A stretch of DNA of 64,000 bases from contig JAFTOX010000013.1 of the NCBI GenBank assembly GCA_017463585.1, positions 1 through 64,000 of the forward strand. The letters run 5' to 3'. The DNA is from Rikenellaceae bacterium. Its GTDB lineage: Bacteria; Bacteroidota; Bacteroidia; Bacteroidales; Rikenellaceae. Under the pieces are notes generated by a model that saw only the letters and a program-made list of their open reading frames with translations, did no database searches and was not told where the DNA came from. Both the position numbers and the translations under genes were made by a program. Positions 33,530-43,508 of this stretch are shown here, in pieces. Positions within the stretch are counted from its first letter, which is position 1, and every line of letters begins with the position of its first letter.

Positions 33530-36316
33530 TTAGAAACGGAAATAGACATTCAGATAGTAGGTCGTACCCATCAAGTAGAAATACTTCGAATCGAAGCGGT
33601 CGTACTTGACCGTCGTGCCACTCTCGTCCTCACGCAGACGCATCTGCTCGTAACCACCCGTGCGGATCGTGCGGTTGTTCAACAAGTTGTTCACCTGCAA
33701 GCTCACGCCCAAGTTATACTTACGATTGACGATGTACCAATTCTTGCCAATGTTGGCATTGAGCACGAAGGCGTTGTCGAAACGCTCCTGATGAGTCATC
33801 TCCTTGACCGAAGCCAGGTTCTCCTCGTAGGTGTTCGACGCAAAGATACGACCCGTCAGCGCCTTATCGGTACGATACAAGGGGTTCATCGACAGATACA
33901 ATGCGTTGTAGTAATTGACGTCGATACCTGCGTAGATATTGTTCGAGGTGCGCAACGACAGACCCAGGTTAGCTGCGGTCTGCGGTGTGCTCTCGACGTG
34001 GTAGCCCTTCCAATAGACCTTCTCACCCGAGAGAACGATCTCAGCCGAGTTATCAGCCGTCTGAGTGATCAACGGGTTCGAGGTGTAGCGGTAATCGCCA
34101 TAGCTCACTGCACCATTCAGGTTCAAGAACTTGAACAGAGGAATCGAGAAACCAACCTCAACACCCGCATAGCGGCTGTCGATGTTGCTCATCGCAAAGT
34201 TGGTGAACGTTGCCTGCAAATCGTCGTAGAAGCTGATCACCTTCGAGCGATCCTCGATCGTTGTGTAGTAACCCGAAACGCGAGCCTTGAAACCGCCCAC
34301 GTGCAGATCATAGGTCAGATCGGCACTAAACACCTTCTCGGCGGTCAGGTTGGGCGTTACGCTGTTGCGCGTACGGGGCGACACAAACGACGACTGGAAC
34401 GAGGGAGCCTGCTGCATATAGGCTACCGACGCCGTCAGCGAGTTAGCACCCGAAATCTTGTACGACAACGAACCCTTGGCCTTATACTCGAAGAAGTTGA
34501 GCTTCTCGCTATCGCCGAACGAATTATTCTCGAAGCTACCCTTGCGGTACAGACCCTCGCGCCACTGGCTCACGTAACCGGCCTCACCAGCTACGAAACC
34601 CTCCAAGCGCGCGGTATTGAAATTCCAGATACCCCACACCTTGGCATCGCGAACGTGTGCATAGTAGTCGTAACCATACTTATCACCCTCCTTGACGATA
34701 GGAGCGTGGCCGTTAGCCTCGTAGTAATCCAGATTGTTCTGCATCACGCGCTCGCCCACGAAGTCGCGCTCGGCATACTTATCGACATCGAGCCAATAGT
34801 CGCCACCGAGCAGATCCTTCATCTTCTTGTAGTACTCCGTACGGTTGTAGCGCGCATCAAGACCGATATTCAGACGATGACCGCCACGCAGCGTCTTGAT
34901 CCACTGCACCTTGAAATTGGCATCACGCTGATCGGTATGACGCTCCTCGATCACATAGTTCGAACGACGCAGACCATTCAGCTCGGCAAGTTTCGAATCC
35001 TCGGTCAGGTTACCATAGTTATTATTATAGAGGCGATCCCAATCGATCTGGCGGGTACCCCAATCCGAGCCCCACGCCCAACGAACGATATCTGCCTTCG
35101 CATAGTCGCCCTGGCGCTCGAAGTAGCTGGGCAAGTAGCGATAGTAGTCGGGACGCGGATCGGCACCATCGTACCAATCGAGAGCCGAGTAACCATTGCG
35201 ACCAAAACGATACGACGCCGTAGCCATCAATGTTGATGTCGGATTGGGCGTGTAGAAGTATTGGAGCATTGCGATCGGTTCGTGGAAGTTACGGATACGG
35301 GCGTTGCGCTTCTTATCCACCTGATAACCCCAGTTCGAGTTATAGTAGTTGCTGCCCACCATATCATAGACCTCCTGCGTCGAGGCGTTCTGCACGCCGC
35401 GCTGCGTCGGTGCACCCAACACGGTCAGCGCAAAACGGTGGCAACGGTTCAGCTGCTTCTCTACCGACGCAAAGTAACCGTATGCGTTGTAGTACGTGCC
35501 ATTGATCCAATCGTTGCCGCCCTGACGGGTCGAGAACGAGAATGCGTAAGCCCAACCATTGTCGAGCATACCCGACGCATAGCTTACCATCACGCGGAAA
35601 CGGTAGTTGTTGTTGGCATTAACCACACTCGAACGGAAGCCCTTACGCATTTGCGACGCGCGAGCATTGATGTTCGTAACACCGCCGATACCACCTACGC
35701 CATAGTCCGAAACGCCCAACGCGGGCGACACCTCCTGATTACGTGTTGCCTCGTTCAGACCTGACCACAACGACCACGGACCGTAACCCGTCAATGCGTC
35801 GTTGAAATAGACACCGTTCAGATAGGTAGCCTCCATCTCCGAGTCGTAACCACGCGGACGGAAACGCATCTGGCTGAACTGATAGCCTGCAATGTTATTA
35901 AAGACGTCCTTCGATGCCGACAACGACGAGGGCATCACCTGTGCGTCATTCGCGGTCTCGGTGTCGTACTCGGCAAAGTAATCATCGCCCAAGCCGACTG
36001 CCAACAGAGCACTCGACATCGGCACCAGATTGATATCCTTCACCGTCTCGCCAACCTTAACCATCAACGTAACCGTCTCAAACTCGGGAGCCTCGAAAGT
36101 CAGTCGGTAGTCGCCTGCCGCCAAACCCTCGATCGCAAAATCACCCTGCGCATTGGTATAGACCACCTTGTTGGTCGGTGCAATCGTAACCTTCACTCGG
36201 TCAATCGCATCACGACCCACGCGCTGTACGGCACGACCCTTCACACCACCGTCCTGAGCCGCAGCACCAACGGTGATAAGGGTAAAGAGTAGAATTAAGA
36301 GATTTTTGATCTTCAT
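33530..36316 (-). CDS. TonB-dependent outer-membrane receptor with carboxypeptidase-like N-domain
   Basis: 928 residues. Signal peptide (cleaved near residue 20 at AAAQ), then a carboxypeptidase-regulatory-like beta-sandwich (about 23-100: GDFAIEGLAAGDYRLTF), a plug domain (about 110-230) and a 22-strand barrel ending in Phe (YYLNVYFRF). It lacks an adjacent SusD, so it is not a classic SusC. Neighbouring genes encode two secreted nuclease-type enzymes and OB-fold lipoproteins. The likely cargo is nucleic-acid fragments or a nucleotide-derived product (inference). Confidence 0.92.
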   Translation of the reverse strand: MKIKNLLILLFTLITVGAAAQDGGVKGRAVQRVGRDAIDRVKVTIAPTNKVVYTNAQGDFAIEGLAAGDYRLTFEAPEFETVTLMVKVGETVKDINLVPMSSALLAVGLGDDYFAEYDTETANDAQVMPSSLSASKDVFNNIAGYQFSQMRFRPRGYDSEMEATYLNGVYFNDALTGYGPWSLWSGLNEATRNQEVSPALGVSDYGVGGIGGVTNINARASQMRKGFRSSVVNANNNYRFRVMVSYASGMLDNGWAYAFSFSTRQGGNDWINGTYYNAYGYFASVEKQLNRCHRFALTVLGAPTQRGVQNASTQEVYDMVGSNYYNSNWGYQVDKKRNARIRNFHEPIAMLQYFYTPNPTSTLMATASYRFGRNGYSALDWYDGADPRPDYYRYLPSYFERQGDYAKADIVRWAWGSDWGTRQIDWDRLYNNNYGNLTEDSKLAELNGLRRSNYVIEERHTDQRDANFKVQWIKTLRGGHRLNIGLDARYNRTEYYKKMKDLLGGDYWLDVDKYAERDFVGERVMQNNLDYYEANGHAPIVKEGDKYGYDYYAHVRDAKVWGIWNFNTARLEGFVAGEAGYVSQWREGLYRKGSFENNSFGDSEKLNFFEYKAKGSLSYKISGANSLTASVAYMQQAPSFQSSFVSPRTRNSVTPNLTAEKVFSADLTYDLHVGGFKARVSGYYTTIEDRSKVISFYDDLQATFTNFAMSNIDSRYAGVEVGFSIPLFKFLNLNGAVSYGDYRYTSNPLITQTADNSAEIVLSGEKVYWKGYHVESTPQTAANLGLSLRTSNNIYAGIDVNYYNALYLSMNPLYRTDKALTGRIFASNTYEENLASVKEMTHQERFDNAFVLNANIGKNWYIVNRKYNLGVSLQVNNLLNNRTIRTGGYEQMRLREDESGTTVKYDRFDSKYFYLMGTTYYLNVYFRF

Positions 36317-36328
36317 ATCTTATTAGTT

Positions 36329-37378
36329 TTATTTGCCTATAAATATGTACACGGGCAGGTGGTCGCTATAACCGCCTTGAAAATCGTTACCCACAAACGT
36401 ACGCAGAGGATAGCCCTTATACTGTCCCGACTGCTGGAACAGGAACGAGGCTCGGTAGATATTGCCATAGAACTTGGGCTGCGTGCCCTTCTGCAAGCGC
36501 AACTCGCCTGCACGAGCATTGACCAAATTCTCACTTACGACAATGTTGTCAAAGATGTTCCACGCGTCCTGATATGCCAACGTGCCGTAGCCCGCTTTGA
36601 GCATCGACCAGAAGGGATTGAACAGATCTCCCTCCTTCAACTCCTTGGTCTTCTGCTTAGCGTTCAGCACCTCGGCAATACTCGGATCGAACGGATCGTC
36701 GTTGAAGTCGCCCATCATCACCACTTTACAAGCGGGATTCGCTCTGTGGATCGAGTCGGCCGCATCGCGCATAACCTTCGCTGCCGCACGGCGCTTGGGG
36801 TCCGACGCTGCCTGACCACCGCTACGCGACGGCCAATGCGCAACCATAAAGCAGAACTGCTCGCCCTCGATCTTACCCCACATCAGCACCACATCACGTG
36901 TGCGCATTGCGGGGAACTCCTCCATTCTCACGGGCAGAGCCGACTGACCCTCGAACTCGAAGCGGTCGGGACGATACAAGAACGCCACATCGACACCGCG
37001 ACGGTCGGGCGAATCGTGATGGCAAATGCGATAGTTGCCATTGATCAGCTTACCCTGAACGATGATATCCTCCAACACATTGCGATTCTCGATCTCCGAC
37101 AATCCGATCACCGCCGGAAAATCGCGGTTGGCCGCTGCAATGCCCATCAGCACCTGCTCGATGTTCTGCAACTTGCGGGTATATTTGGCCGAATTCCAAG
37201 CCTTAGCCGCCGTAGGCAGAAACTCCTCATCGTTGATGTCGGGATCGTTCAACGTATCGAACAGATTCTCAACGTTGTAGAACATCACCGTGTGGCGTTT
37301 CTGTGCCGACGCCTCGAAACCCGAAAATGCCAACACCGCTACAATCGCAATGGTCAATATTTGATTCAATTTCTTCAT
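36329..37378 (-). CDS. Secreted endonuclease/exonuclease/phosphatase-family protein
   Basis: 349 residues with a signal peptide (about residues 1-25, ending ASA) and the DNase I-like EEP fold: FYNVENLFD near residue 35, IGLSEIENR near 95, HWPSRSGG near 180, MGDFNDDP near 224 and SDHLPVYIFI at the C-terminus, giving the Asn, Glu, Asp and His of the catalytic core. It is predicted to cleave phosphodiester or phosphomonoester bonds in the periplasm or outside. It is 15 bp downstream of a DRGH endonuclease gene and 12 bp upstream of the TonB receptor gene. Confidence 0.9.
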   Translation of the reverse strand: MKKLNQILTIAIVAVLAFSGFEASAQKRHTVMFYNVENLFDTLNDPDINDEEFLPTAAKAWNSAKYTRKLQNIEQVLMGIAAANRDFPAVIGLSEIENRNVLEDIIVQGKLINGNYRICHHDSPDRRGVDVAFLYRPDRFEFEGQSALPVRMEEFPAMRTRDVVLMWGKIEGEQFCFMVAHWPSRSGGQAASDPKRRAAAKVMRDAADSIHRANPACKVVMMGDFNDDPFDPSIAEVLNAKQKTKELKEGDLFNPFWSMLKAGYGTLAYQDAWNIFDNIVVSENLVNARAGELRLQKGTQPKFYGNIYRASFLFQQSGQYKGYPLRTFVGNDFQGGYSDHLPVYIFIGK

Positions 37379-37393
37379 ATTCAGTTCAGTTGT

Positions 37394-38575
37394 TTAGAAT
37401 CCCCAGCGTGCCAAATCTTTCGTCTCCTTGATCTCGTCCGAAATCTGCGGGAAGAAGGTGAAGCCCGTCAGTCGCTCGATCTCATCGACGCTCTTAACGT
37501 CGCTCACGCGCGGAGTCGAATAGCTATACCTGCGGTTCTCATACCAGAAACCGATGGTCGTTGCGTTCGAATTATCGACCGCCTTGCCCGTATTGCCCGA
37601 CTTGGTACGCAGCAGCACCTTGAAGTATGCCTTCGGAACTGCCACCTTACCGCCATTGCGATTATCGACCCACTTCACCTGAGTATCGTCCTCGGTTGTC
37701 ATCACACAACCCGTTACCACGTACAACGTATCGCGGCAGATGTACTCGTTACGAATCATATTTTCCAGATTATTCCAGATATCCTGATTCATACCCGCAC
37801 CCACCTGAGCCGTCATATTGGTATAGTAGAAGGTCTGCGAGTTCATATCGTACGACGCCAAACGGTCAGCCGACGCAACCTGATGGCCACGATCGTAACC
37901 GTTGCTCATACCCTTCTCCATATTGACTTGATACTTGGCAGGAATCAGCGGATCGTAACCCCACGCATCGGTACGATCGACCGCCTTGCGTGTATAGCAA
38001 TCGTGCAACGGATAGGCAATCCACAGCGCCGCCTTAACATCGGGATCGTAGCACATCGAGTAGTTGCGCATTGTCTTGCCCGAGGCTTTGGTCATATGCG
38101 TAACGTACAGATTGCCATCGTTCTCCTTCACCAGCGGCATTTCTGCCCACGAGGTCTGCTCGTAGTCGATCTCGGGAGCCTCGGCCTGCACAAATGCACC
38201 CTGGGTCAGTTTGAGCGTTACGGTTGTCGTGCCCTCGAACTCCACCTCAACGGTTGTCGAACGCGATTTCGACTCACCATTCGAGGCGATATACAAAGCC
38301 ACCGAGCCGTTACCTTGACCCTGCGTGTAGTAGTGATAATCCTCGTAGTCGAACCACGCCCAATCGTCCGCCACACGAGCCGTCCACTTTTGGGTTGCGG
38401 GGGCTGTGATCACAACGAACTGACTTGCGGTATTCCACTCGACATTCTCACCGACCGAGAATTTGGCTTTGCAGTTTGCATCGGGAGCAACGGGATTTTT
38501 CTCGCCACAGCAAGTACCAATCACCGCCGCCGCAACCGCGATCACCACACCGAGTATTTTCTTGAAATTCCTCAT
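37394..38575 (-). CDS. DNA/RNA non-specific endonuclease lipoprotein with BACON-like domain
   Basis: 393 residues. Signal with lipobox Cys22 or Cys23 (IGTCC). Residues 35-130 form a BACON-like beta-sandwich (VTAPATQKWTARVADDWAWF-type pattern, with TLKLTQGA at its end). From about residue 150 there is a NUC1/Serratia-type nuclease with the catalytic DRGHQVAS (about 228-235) and the metal Asn in GMNQDIWNNLE (about 261-271). Known relatives cut single- and double-stranded DNA and RNA without sequence preference. Here it is predicted to be exposed at the cell surface. Second gene of the operon, 76 bp behind the giant lipoprotein gene. Confidence 0.93.
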   Translation of the reverse strand: MRNFKKILGVVIAVAAAVIGTCCGEKNPVAPDANCKAKFSVGENVEWNTASQFVVITAPATQKWTARVADDWAWFDYEDYHYYTQGQGNGSVALYIASNGESKSRSTTVEVEFEGTTTVTLKLTQGAFVQAEAPEIDYEQTSWAEMPLVKENDGNLYVTHMTKASGKTMRNYSMCYDPDVKAALWIAYPLHDCYTRKAVDRTDAWGYDPLIPAKYQVNMEKGMSNGYDRGHQVASADRLASYDMNSQTFYYTNMTAQVGAGMNQDIWNNLENMIRNEYICRDTLYVVTGCVMTTEDDTQVKWVDNRNGGKVAVPKAYFKVLLRTKSGNTGKAVDNSNATTIGFWYENRRYSYSTPRVSDVKSVDEIERLTGFTFFPQISDEIKETKDLARWGF

Positions 38576-38597
38576 CTAAATATTCATTCAACATCGA

Positions 38598-38641
38598 ATC
38601 GGGACTATCTCGGCACTTTTTGTCCGAGATAGCCGACCCGA
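38598..38641 (-). other. Hairpin between the giant lipoprotein and endonuclease genes
   Basis: Perfect 9-bp stem (38624-38632 with 38605-38613), extended by TCGGG/CCCGA outside, with a T-run in the loop but none after it. More likely an mRNA-processing or partial attenuation structure inside the operon than a terminator. Confidence 0.5.
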
Positions 38642-38651
38642 CGAATTTGTG

Positions 38652-41600
38652 TTACTCAACCAATTTGTAGAGGTGAATTGCTTTCTGACCCGTATACGAA
38701 GCCGCCTTGTAATAACGGAAGCGAGCCTGATCTGCTGCCGAATTGTATCTCAATACATTACCAACCGAAGCTACAATGTGAGCACTTCCATCTGTATTGA
38801 GAGTAATTGTATTTACATATGCAGTAGTGGTCGATTCCTTCAACTCATTCTTACTAGCTGCAGTTGCGCCAATATACTGACCCTTTGCTGCTTGAATAGA
38901 GAATCCACCTTCTACAACTGCAATGGTAAAGTTTGCGCTATCAATATCTGCAGTCGAAGCAATCTTACCATCAGTAATGTTTACTGCTACTCCATTACTT
39001 GCTACATCAATCTTAGACAGACCACCATTCATAGCTACTCCACCAGCCTCATAAACAATCAGATATTTACCAGCAGTAATATCTGCTGCCGAGGTTACCT
39101 TAACGTAGCTCTTCTCGGTGGGAGTTGTAGGCTCGTCGCCCTCGTCACCCGTCGAAGGAGCTGCCTGCGAGCAAGCAATCTCAACCGATGCAACTGCCTC
39201 AGCATCTGCCGACTCAGCCATATAGACCGTTACGGTTGCCGACTTAGCCTCGGTAGTGGTGTTAGCCGCTGCCGTTACGGTCAACGTAGTACCCTCGATT
39301 GCTGCGGTGAAGTGCTCGTCGCTACTCTTCGCAAAGAGCGACAACTCACCCTGACCTGCTACGGTCAGCTCGTTGGTCTTAGCCTCACCCTCAGCTACAA
39401 ACGACATCGAAGTCGCTGCGGGAGTGATCTTCGGAATAACGTAATTGGTAACAGCCTCAGTAGCAATTACATTATAGTACTTGCTACCGCTACCGCTGAC
39501 TGCCATTGCGTAACCCTTAACCGTGATATTGGTACCGGTCGAAAGTGCCGCCTTAATTGCGTCGTTGGGATAGTAGATACTACCCATATTGGTAGTACCC
39601 TCGATAGTCATATTATAGTAGTTACCGCTGATTGACAGATCACCCGTCAAGGTTACGTAGGTAGCCAGACGGTTGTCGGTGTTGGCGATAAATGCGTCGA
39701 TAGCTGCTGCGTCAGCCGTTGCAGCCTCGGGATAGGTGTAAGCCTTAACTGCGCCTTCGAGGAAGGTGGTCTTGTTCGTGGTCAGCTGGAAGCCCTTATT
39801 GTATGCGCCGATTGCGCCCGTAGCTACCAACTCCTGACCGATCTCGTAGCTCTTCTTGCCGTAGCTGAAAATCGAGCCCGTTGCGTCGGTCAGCACAAAA
39901 CCATTCGAGGTGAGTGCCGTAACCTGACCCATCATCGTATATTCGCCGTCCAACTCAACATTGGCGATATCGGTGATCTTAACAACGTCGGTTACAACGA
40001 TGTTATAATATTTGCTATTGTTGGCTGCTACTGCATAACCATAAACTACTACCTTATCGCCACTTGCTACAAGAGCCTTGGTATCATCACTTGCATAGTA
40101 GAAGCTACCCTGATTTGTAGTACCATCAACAACGATATTATAGTAGTTACCACTGATTGACATCGTACCAGCCATAGCTACATAGGTTGCTTTGCGATTA
40201 TTGGTATCAGCTACATAAGCATCTACCGCAGTTGCATCTGCATACGAAGGAGTGGGATAGGTGTAAGTGCCTGCCTCACCCTCAACAATCGTTGCGGTGC
40301 TACCCTTAATCTGCAACATACAATACTTATCATACGAGCTAATCTCACCCGTAATGGTCAAGTTCTGACCTACGGCATAATTCTTCGCACCATAGAAGAA
40401 GATCGAACCAGTTGCGTCAGTGAAGACAAAGCCATTGGTCGAAACAGCAGTTACCTGACCCTCCATAGTGTAGGTGTTACCAAACTCCACATCAGCAATC
40501 GGAGTTACGGTTGCGGGAGCTGCCGTGGTGAAGGTCTTAACCTCGCCATAGGTGGTCTCCTCGCCTGCAACTGCGTAAGCACGGTACTCGTAGGTGGTCT
40601 CCTCGATCAAGCCCGAAAGCTCAATCGTGAACGACTCAGCTACTGCCGCAGCTGCAACCTTCGTATAGTCGGCTGCACCGCTCATTCGGTACTCAACACC
40701 AACCTCAGCGGGAGCCTCGGTTACACCCGAATACGAACCTGCAACGGTAGCCGAAGTCTCGGTTACGTTGGTAGCCTCGCCCGTAACGACGGTCAGCACC
40801 TCGGCGGGAGCCTCAACTGCACCAAACTCAACGTTATCCAGACGGTAGGTGTTCGACTTACCGGTGTAGCGGAATGCCACTGCCAGAGCCTTCTCCTCAG
40901 CGTACTTGGTCGACAGATCGAGCGAGTACGAGGTCCAAGTGTTGATCGGGTTGATCGTCTCGTCGGTATAGGTGTACGACTCAACAACCTCCCAAGTTGC
41001 CGTTGCAACATCGCCAGTGTAGTTCTTCGACGCTACAACCTCGAATTTCGAGTTGTCCTTGGTCTTGAAGTACCAAGCCAGATCGAAGGTCAGCTTCTTG
41101 CCCTGAGCCTCAGCTACATTAAACTTGGTCATCACGGCATAAGCCACAACCTCCGACATCGTCGAGCTATAAGGAGCAACATTGATATACTTCTCAGCGT
41201 CGAAGGTCTTACCGAACCAGCCCAGATATGCGTTTGCGGGCCAACCTGCGTCGGTCGAAGTGAAGGTCCACTTGCCGCTGGTATAAACCTTATTATTCTC
41301 AATTGCTGCGAAATCGTCAGCAAAGTAGGTAACTGCCGTGCTCTGATCCTTCTCGGTTGCAAAGGTCTTGACATCACCCTTGTACTCCTTGCCATCAACC
41401 ACAACGTATGCGTAGTACTCGTAGTTGGTACCGTCGGTCAGGGTGTTGAGCGTGATCGAGAAGGGCGACTGGATAGCGATAGCCTTCTCAACGGTGTAGT
41501 CCGCAGCACCCTCAGCCTTGTAAGCAACGCCTACCTCCGAGATCGTACCGTCGAACTCGTAGCTACCGCCAATGGTTGCACCACTCATCGTGATATCAGT

Positions 41601-43163
41601 TGCGTCGGCAGTCTTAACCACGGGAACAGCCTCGATCTTCACGCCCTCGTCCTTGGTCGAGAGGGTCAGGTCGTCGATACGGAACTGCTGCTCAGCAACC
41701 TTCGAAACGAACTTCAAGCCTACAATGCTCTCAGTCTCAGCTACGGTGAACGACGCAGTGGTCATCTTCCAACCATCAGCCGCATCACGAGTCAGCGTCA
41801 GAGGCTTGTAGGTCGCACCGCCATCGGTGGTATAGTATGCCTCGAACTCCGAAGCGTTATATGCGCTGTAAACACGCAGACCCATCGACAAGTCGATATT
41901 CTGTGCCGTACCAACGTTGATGTTATTCACAACAAATACAACATCGGCCTTGTTACCGAATGCGTTGTTGCCACCCGACGCGCCCGAATAGCTCTCCGAA
42001 GCGTGCGACTTACGGAAGTCGAAAGTAGTGCCCGTGTAGTTTGCAGCGGCACCACCCAGACCCTGACGAACAAAACCGCCAGCAGTCTCGAATGCGTCAA
42101 GCTTGGTATTTGCCGACAAAACAACACCGTCGAACGACTCGTAGTAGAGTTTGGTGCCATCGGTGCTCGGCTCGTCGCCGGGCTCCTGCTCGCCCTCACC
42201 TGCTGCAAGGTCAAGCTCCTGACCACCAGCACCGGTCGTCAGCTTGATATCGTCGACACGGGTTGCAATGCTTGCCTCCATCTTGATGTAGAGGTACTCG
42301 GCAGCCTCTTTGAGCTGGAAGTCAGCCGAAGCCTTATCCCAAGCGCTATAAGTCGAACGGGTGTAGGTCAGCTTCGTCCACTTCTGACCGTCGGCACTGA
42401 GCGATACGATGAACTCCTCGGGGTTGAACGGAGCATCGTAGTTGCCGTACTCATTACGCTCAACACCCCACTCCATATGCAGCTTCTGCTCGCCATCGAG
42501 AGCGATCTTATTGACGGTGAAGTTACCACCTGCTGCAAAGTAGAGGTTGTTCACACCCGACGCCTCGTTGATCGAGTAGTCCGAGTTGTTGTACTTGGTA
42601 TCGTTCGAGGGCGAGTTGCTACGAACGGTTACGCTATGCGAGCCATAGGTAACCTCGGCAGCACCCGTACCCTTCTTGTTAAACTTCTGGAACTCATTAG
42701 CGAAGGGCCACTTGTTGTTCGAATCCTGCGACGCAGCCTCACCATCGAGGTTGTCGAAGAAGATAACCTTAGCGTCGGCCTGCTCGCCCTTCTGCTCGAT
42801 GTAGATCGAACGCTTGAACAGAATGGTCGAAACAATAATCTCGGCCTTGCGCGAAGTACCCGTGTTACGGCTAACGGTGACGGTCAGCGTGTTGTCACCA
42901 TCGCCCTCGTCGGGATTGACCACACACCAATCGGCGTTGCTCGAAACCGCAGTCCAAGCGCGGTTGCAACGTACGGCGAAAGTCTTGCTACTCTCCGTTG
43001 CATCAAACTGCAAGGTGAGCGATTCGAGAGCCTCGCCTGTCAATTCCTCGGCGATCTCCAACTCCGGAATAACCGGATCGACCTCCTCGGTGTTACACCC
43101 TGCAAACGACATCGCGATGAGCAACATCGGCAGCGTGAAAAGCAAATGCTTCAAATGTTTCAT
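38652..43163 (-). CDS. Giant multidomain surface lipoprotein (BACON, jelly-roll, Fn3-like and duplicated OB-fold modules)
   Basis: 1503 residues. Lipoprotein signal to Cys23 (MSFAGC). Domains in order: a BACON domain (about 45-125); three beta-sandwich modules of choice-of-anchor type (about 133-320, 337-500 and 612-780); two Fn3-like modules (about 509-607 and 785-882); two tandem homologous modules of about 175 residues (888-1062 and 1065-1240), each starting with an OB-fold-like pattern (YTMxGQVTAxxxNGFVxTDATGSI); another BACON-like stretch (about 1245-1340); and a C-terminal beta-rich domain (about 1350-1503). No catalytic motif was recognised. First gene of the nuclease/TonB operon. Its modules suggest surface binding of a polymer, plausibly nucleic acid. 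Confidence 0.85.
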   Translation of the reverse strand: MKHLKHLLFTLPMLLIAMSFAGCNTEEVDPVIPELEIAEELTGEALESLTLQFDATESSKTFAVRCNRAWTAVSSNADWCVVNPDEGDGDNTLTVTVSRNTGTSRKAEIIVSTILFKRSIYIEQKGEQADAKVIFFDNLDGEAASQDSNNKWPFANEFQKFNKKGTGAAEVTYGSHSVTVRSNSPSNDTKYNNSDYSINEASGVNNLYFAAGGNFTVNKIALDGEQKLHMEWGVERNEYGNYDAPFNPEEFIVSLSADGQKWTKLTYTRSTYSAWDKASADFQLKEAAEYLYIKMEASIATRVDDIKLTTGAGGQELDLAAGEGEQEPGDEPSTDGTKLYYESFDGVVLSANTKLDAFETAGGFVRQGLGGAAANYTGTTFDFRKSHASESYSGASGGNNAFGNKADVVFVVNNINVGTAQNIDLSMGLRVYSAYNASEFEAYYTTDGGATYKPLTLTRDAADGWKMTTASFTVAETESIVGLKFVSKVAEQQFRIDDLTLSTKDEGVKIEAVPVVKTADATDITMSGATIGGSYEFDGTISEVGVAYKAEGAADYTVEKAIAIQSPFSITLNTLTDGTNYEYYAYVVVDGKEYKGDVKTFATEKDQSTAVTYFADDFAAIENNKVYTSGKWTFTSTDAGWPANAYLGWFGKTFDAEKYINVAPYSSTMSEVVAYAVMTKFNVAEAQGKKLTFDLAWYFKTKDNSKFEVVASKNYTGDVATATWEVVESYTYTDETINPINTWTSYSLDLSTKYAEEKALAVAFRYTGKSNTYRLDNVEFGAVEAPAEVLTVVTGEATNVTETSATVAGSYSGVTEAPAEVGVEYRMSGAADYTKVAAAAVAESFTIELSGLIEETTYEYRAYAVAGEETTYGEVKTFTTAAPATVTPIADVEFGNTYTMEGQVTAVSTNGFVFTDATGSIFFYGAKNYAVGQNLTITGEISSYDKYCMLQIKGSTATIVEGEAGTYTYPTPSYADATAVDAYVADTNNRKATYVAMAGTMSISGNYYNIVVDGTTNQGSFYYASDDTKALVASGDKVVVYGYAVAANNSKYYNIVVTDVVKITDIANVELDGEYTMMGQVTALTSNGFVLTDATGSIFSYGKKSYEIGQELVATGAIGAYNKGFQLTTNKTTFLEGAVKAYTYPEAATADAAAIDAFIANTDNRLATYVTLTGDLSISGNYYNMTIEGTTNMGSIYYPNDAIKAALSTGTNITVKGYAMAVSGSGSKYYNVIATEAVTNYVIPKITPAATSMSFVAEGEAKTNELTVAGQGELSLFAKSSDEHFTAAIEGTTLTVTAAANTTTEAKSATVTVYMAESADAEAVASVEIACSQAAPSTGDEGDEPTTPTEKSYVKVTSAADITAGKYLIVYEAGGVAMNGGLSKIDVASNGVAVNITDGKIASTADIDSANFTIAVVEGGFSIQAAKGQYIGATAASKNELKESTTTAYVNTITLNTDGSAHIVASVGNVLRYNSAADQARFRYYKAASYTGQKAIHLYKLVE

Positions 43164-43265
43164 AACTCTTTTGGTTTTAATTGTTTGTTAATTTATGTTG
43201 TTAGTTACTTTCGTTTTCGGATAGTTCCAATTACAGATTCGGGACTTTTCACCTAATTTAGCTTA

Positions 43266-43295
43266 CAAATGTAAGAAAAAGCATAGGAAATGCAA
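43266..43295 (-). promoter_or_regulatory. Promoter of the nuclease/TonB-receptor operon
   Basis: Minus strand: TTG (43293-43295), 19-nt spacer, TACATTTG (43266-43273), a full TAnnTTTG match. The -7 box is inside a small palindrome (CTTAC-AAAT-GTAAG on the plus strand). The leader is about 100 nt. The 403-bp gap also holds the next operon's terminator; a stretch at 43374-43460 shows no gene. Confidence 0.75.
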
Positions 43296-43508
43296 TGAAT
43301 CGACACGCCACGTTTTCAAAATTTAATCAACACGTAACATCGTTTTATTGACATTTTAACACGGGCGAGAATGCGTCTAATTTTTAGGAATTTAAGCTCG
43401 GTGGGCGGGCGCGAAAATCGCAGTTATCAACATATCAACAATGGGTTTTCAACAATTTGAGAAACTTTTGCACCCTCCGACACGCTCCGTTTAGGTCGAT
43501 TTTGAGCA

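Noticed and set aside
38598..38641. Terminator between the giant lipoprotein and the endonuclease gene
   Set aside because: The stem is strong, but the T run is in its loop and none follows it; the genes are likely cotranscribed.
43420..43455. Replication origin (TTATCAACA resembles a DnaA box)
   Set aside because: A single one-mismatch box, with no cluster, no A/T-rich unwinding element and no dnaA nearby.
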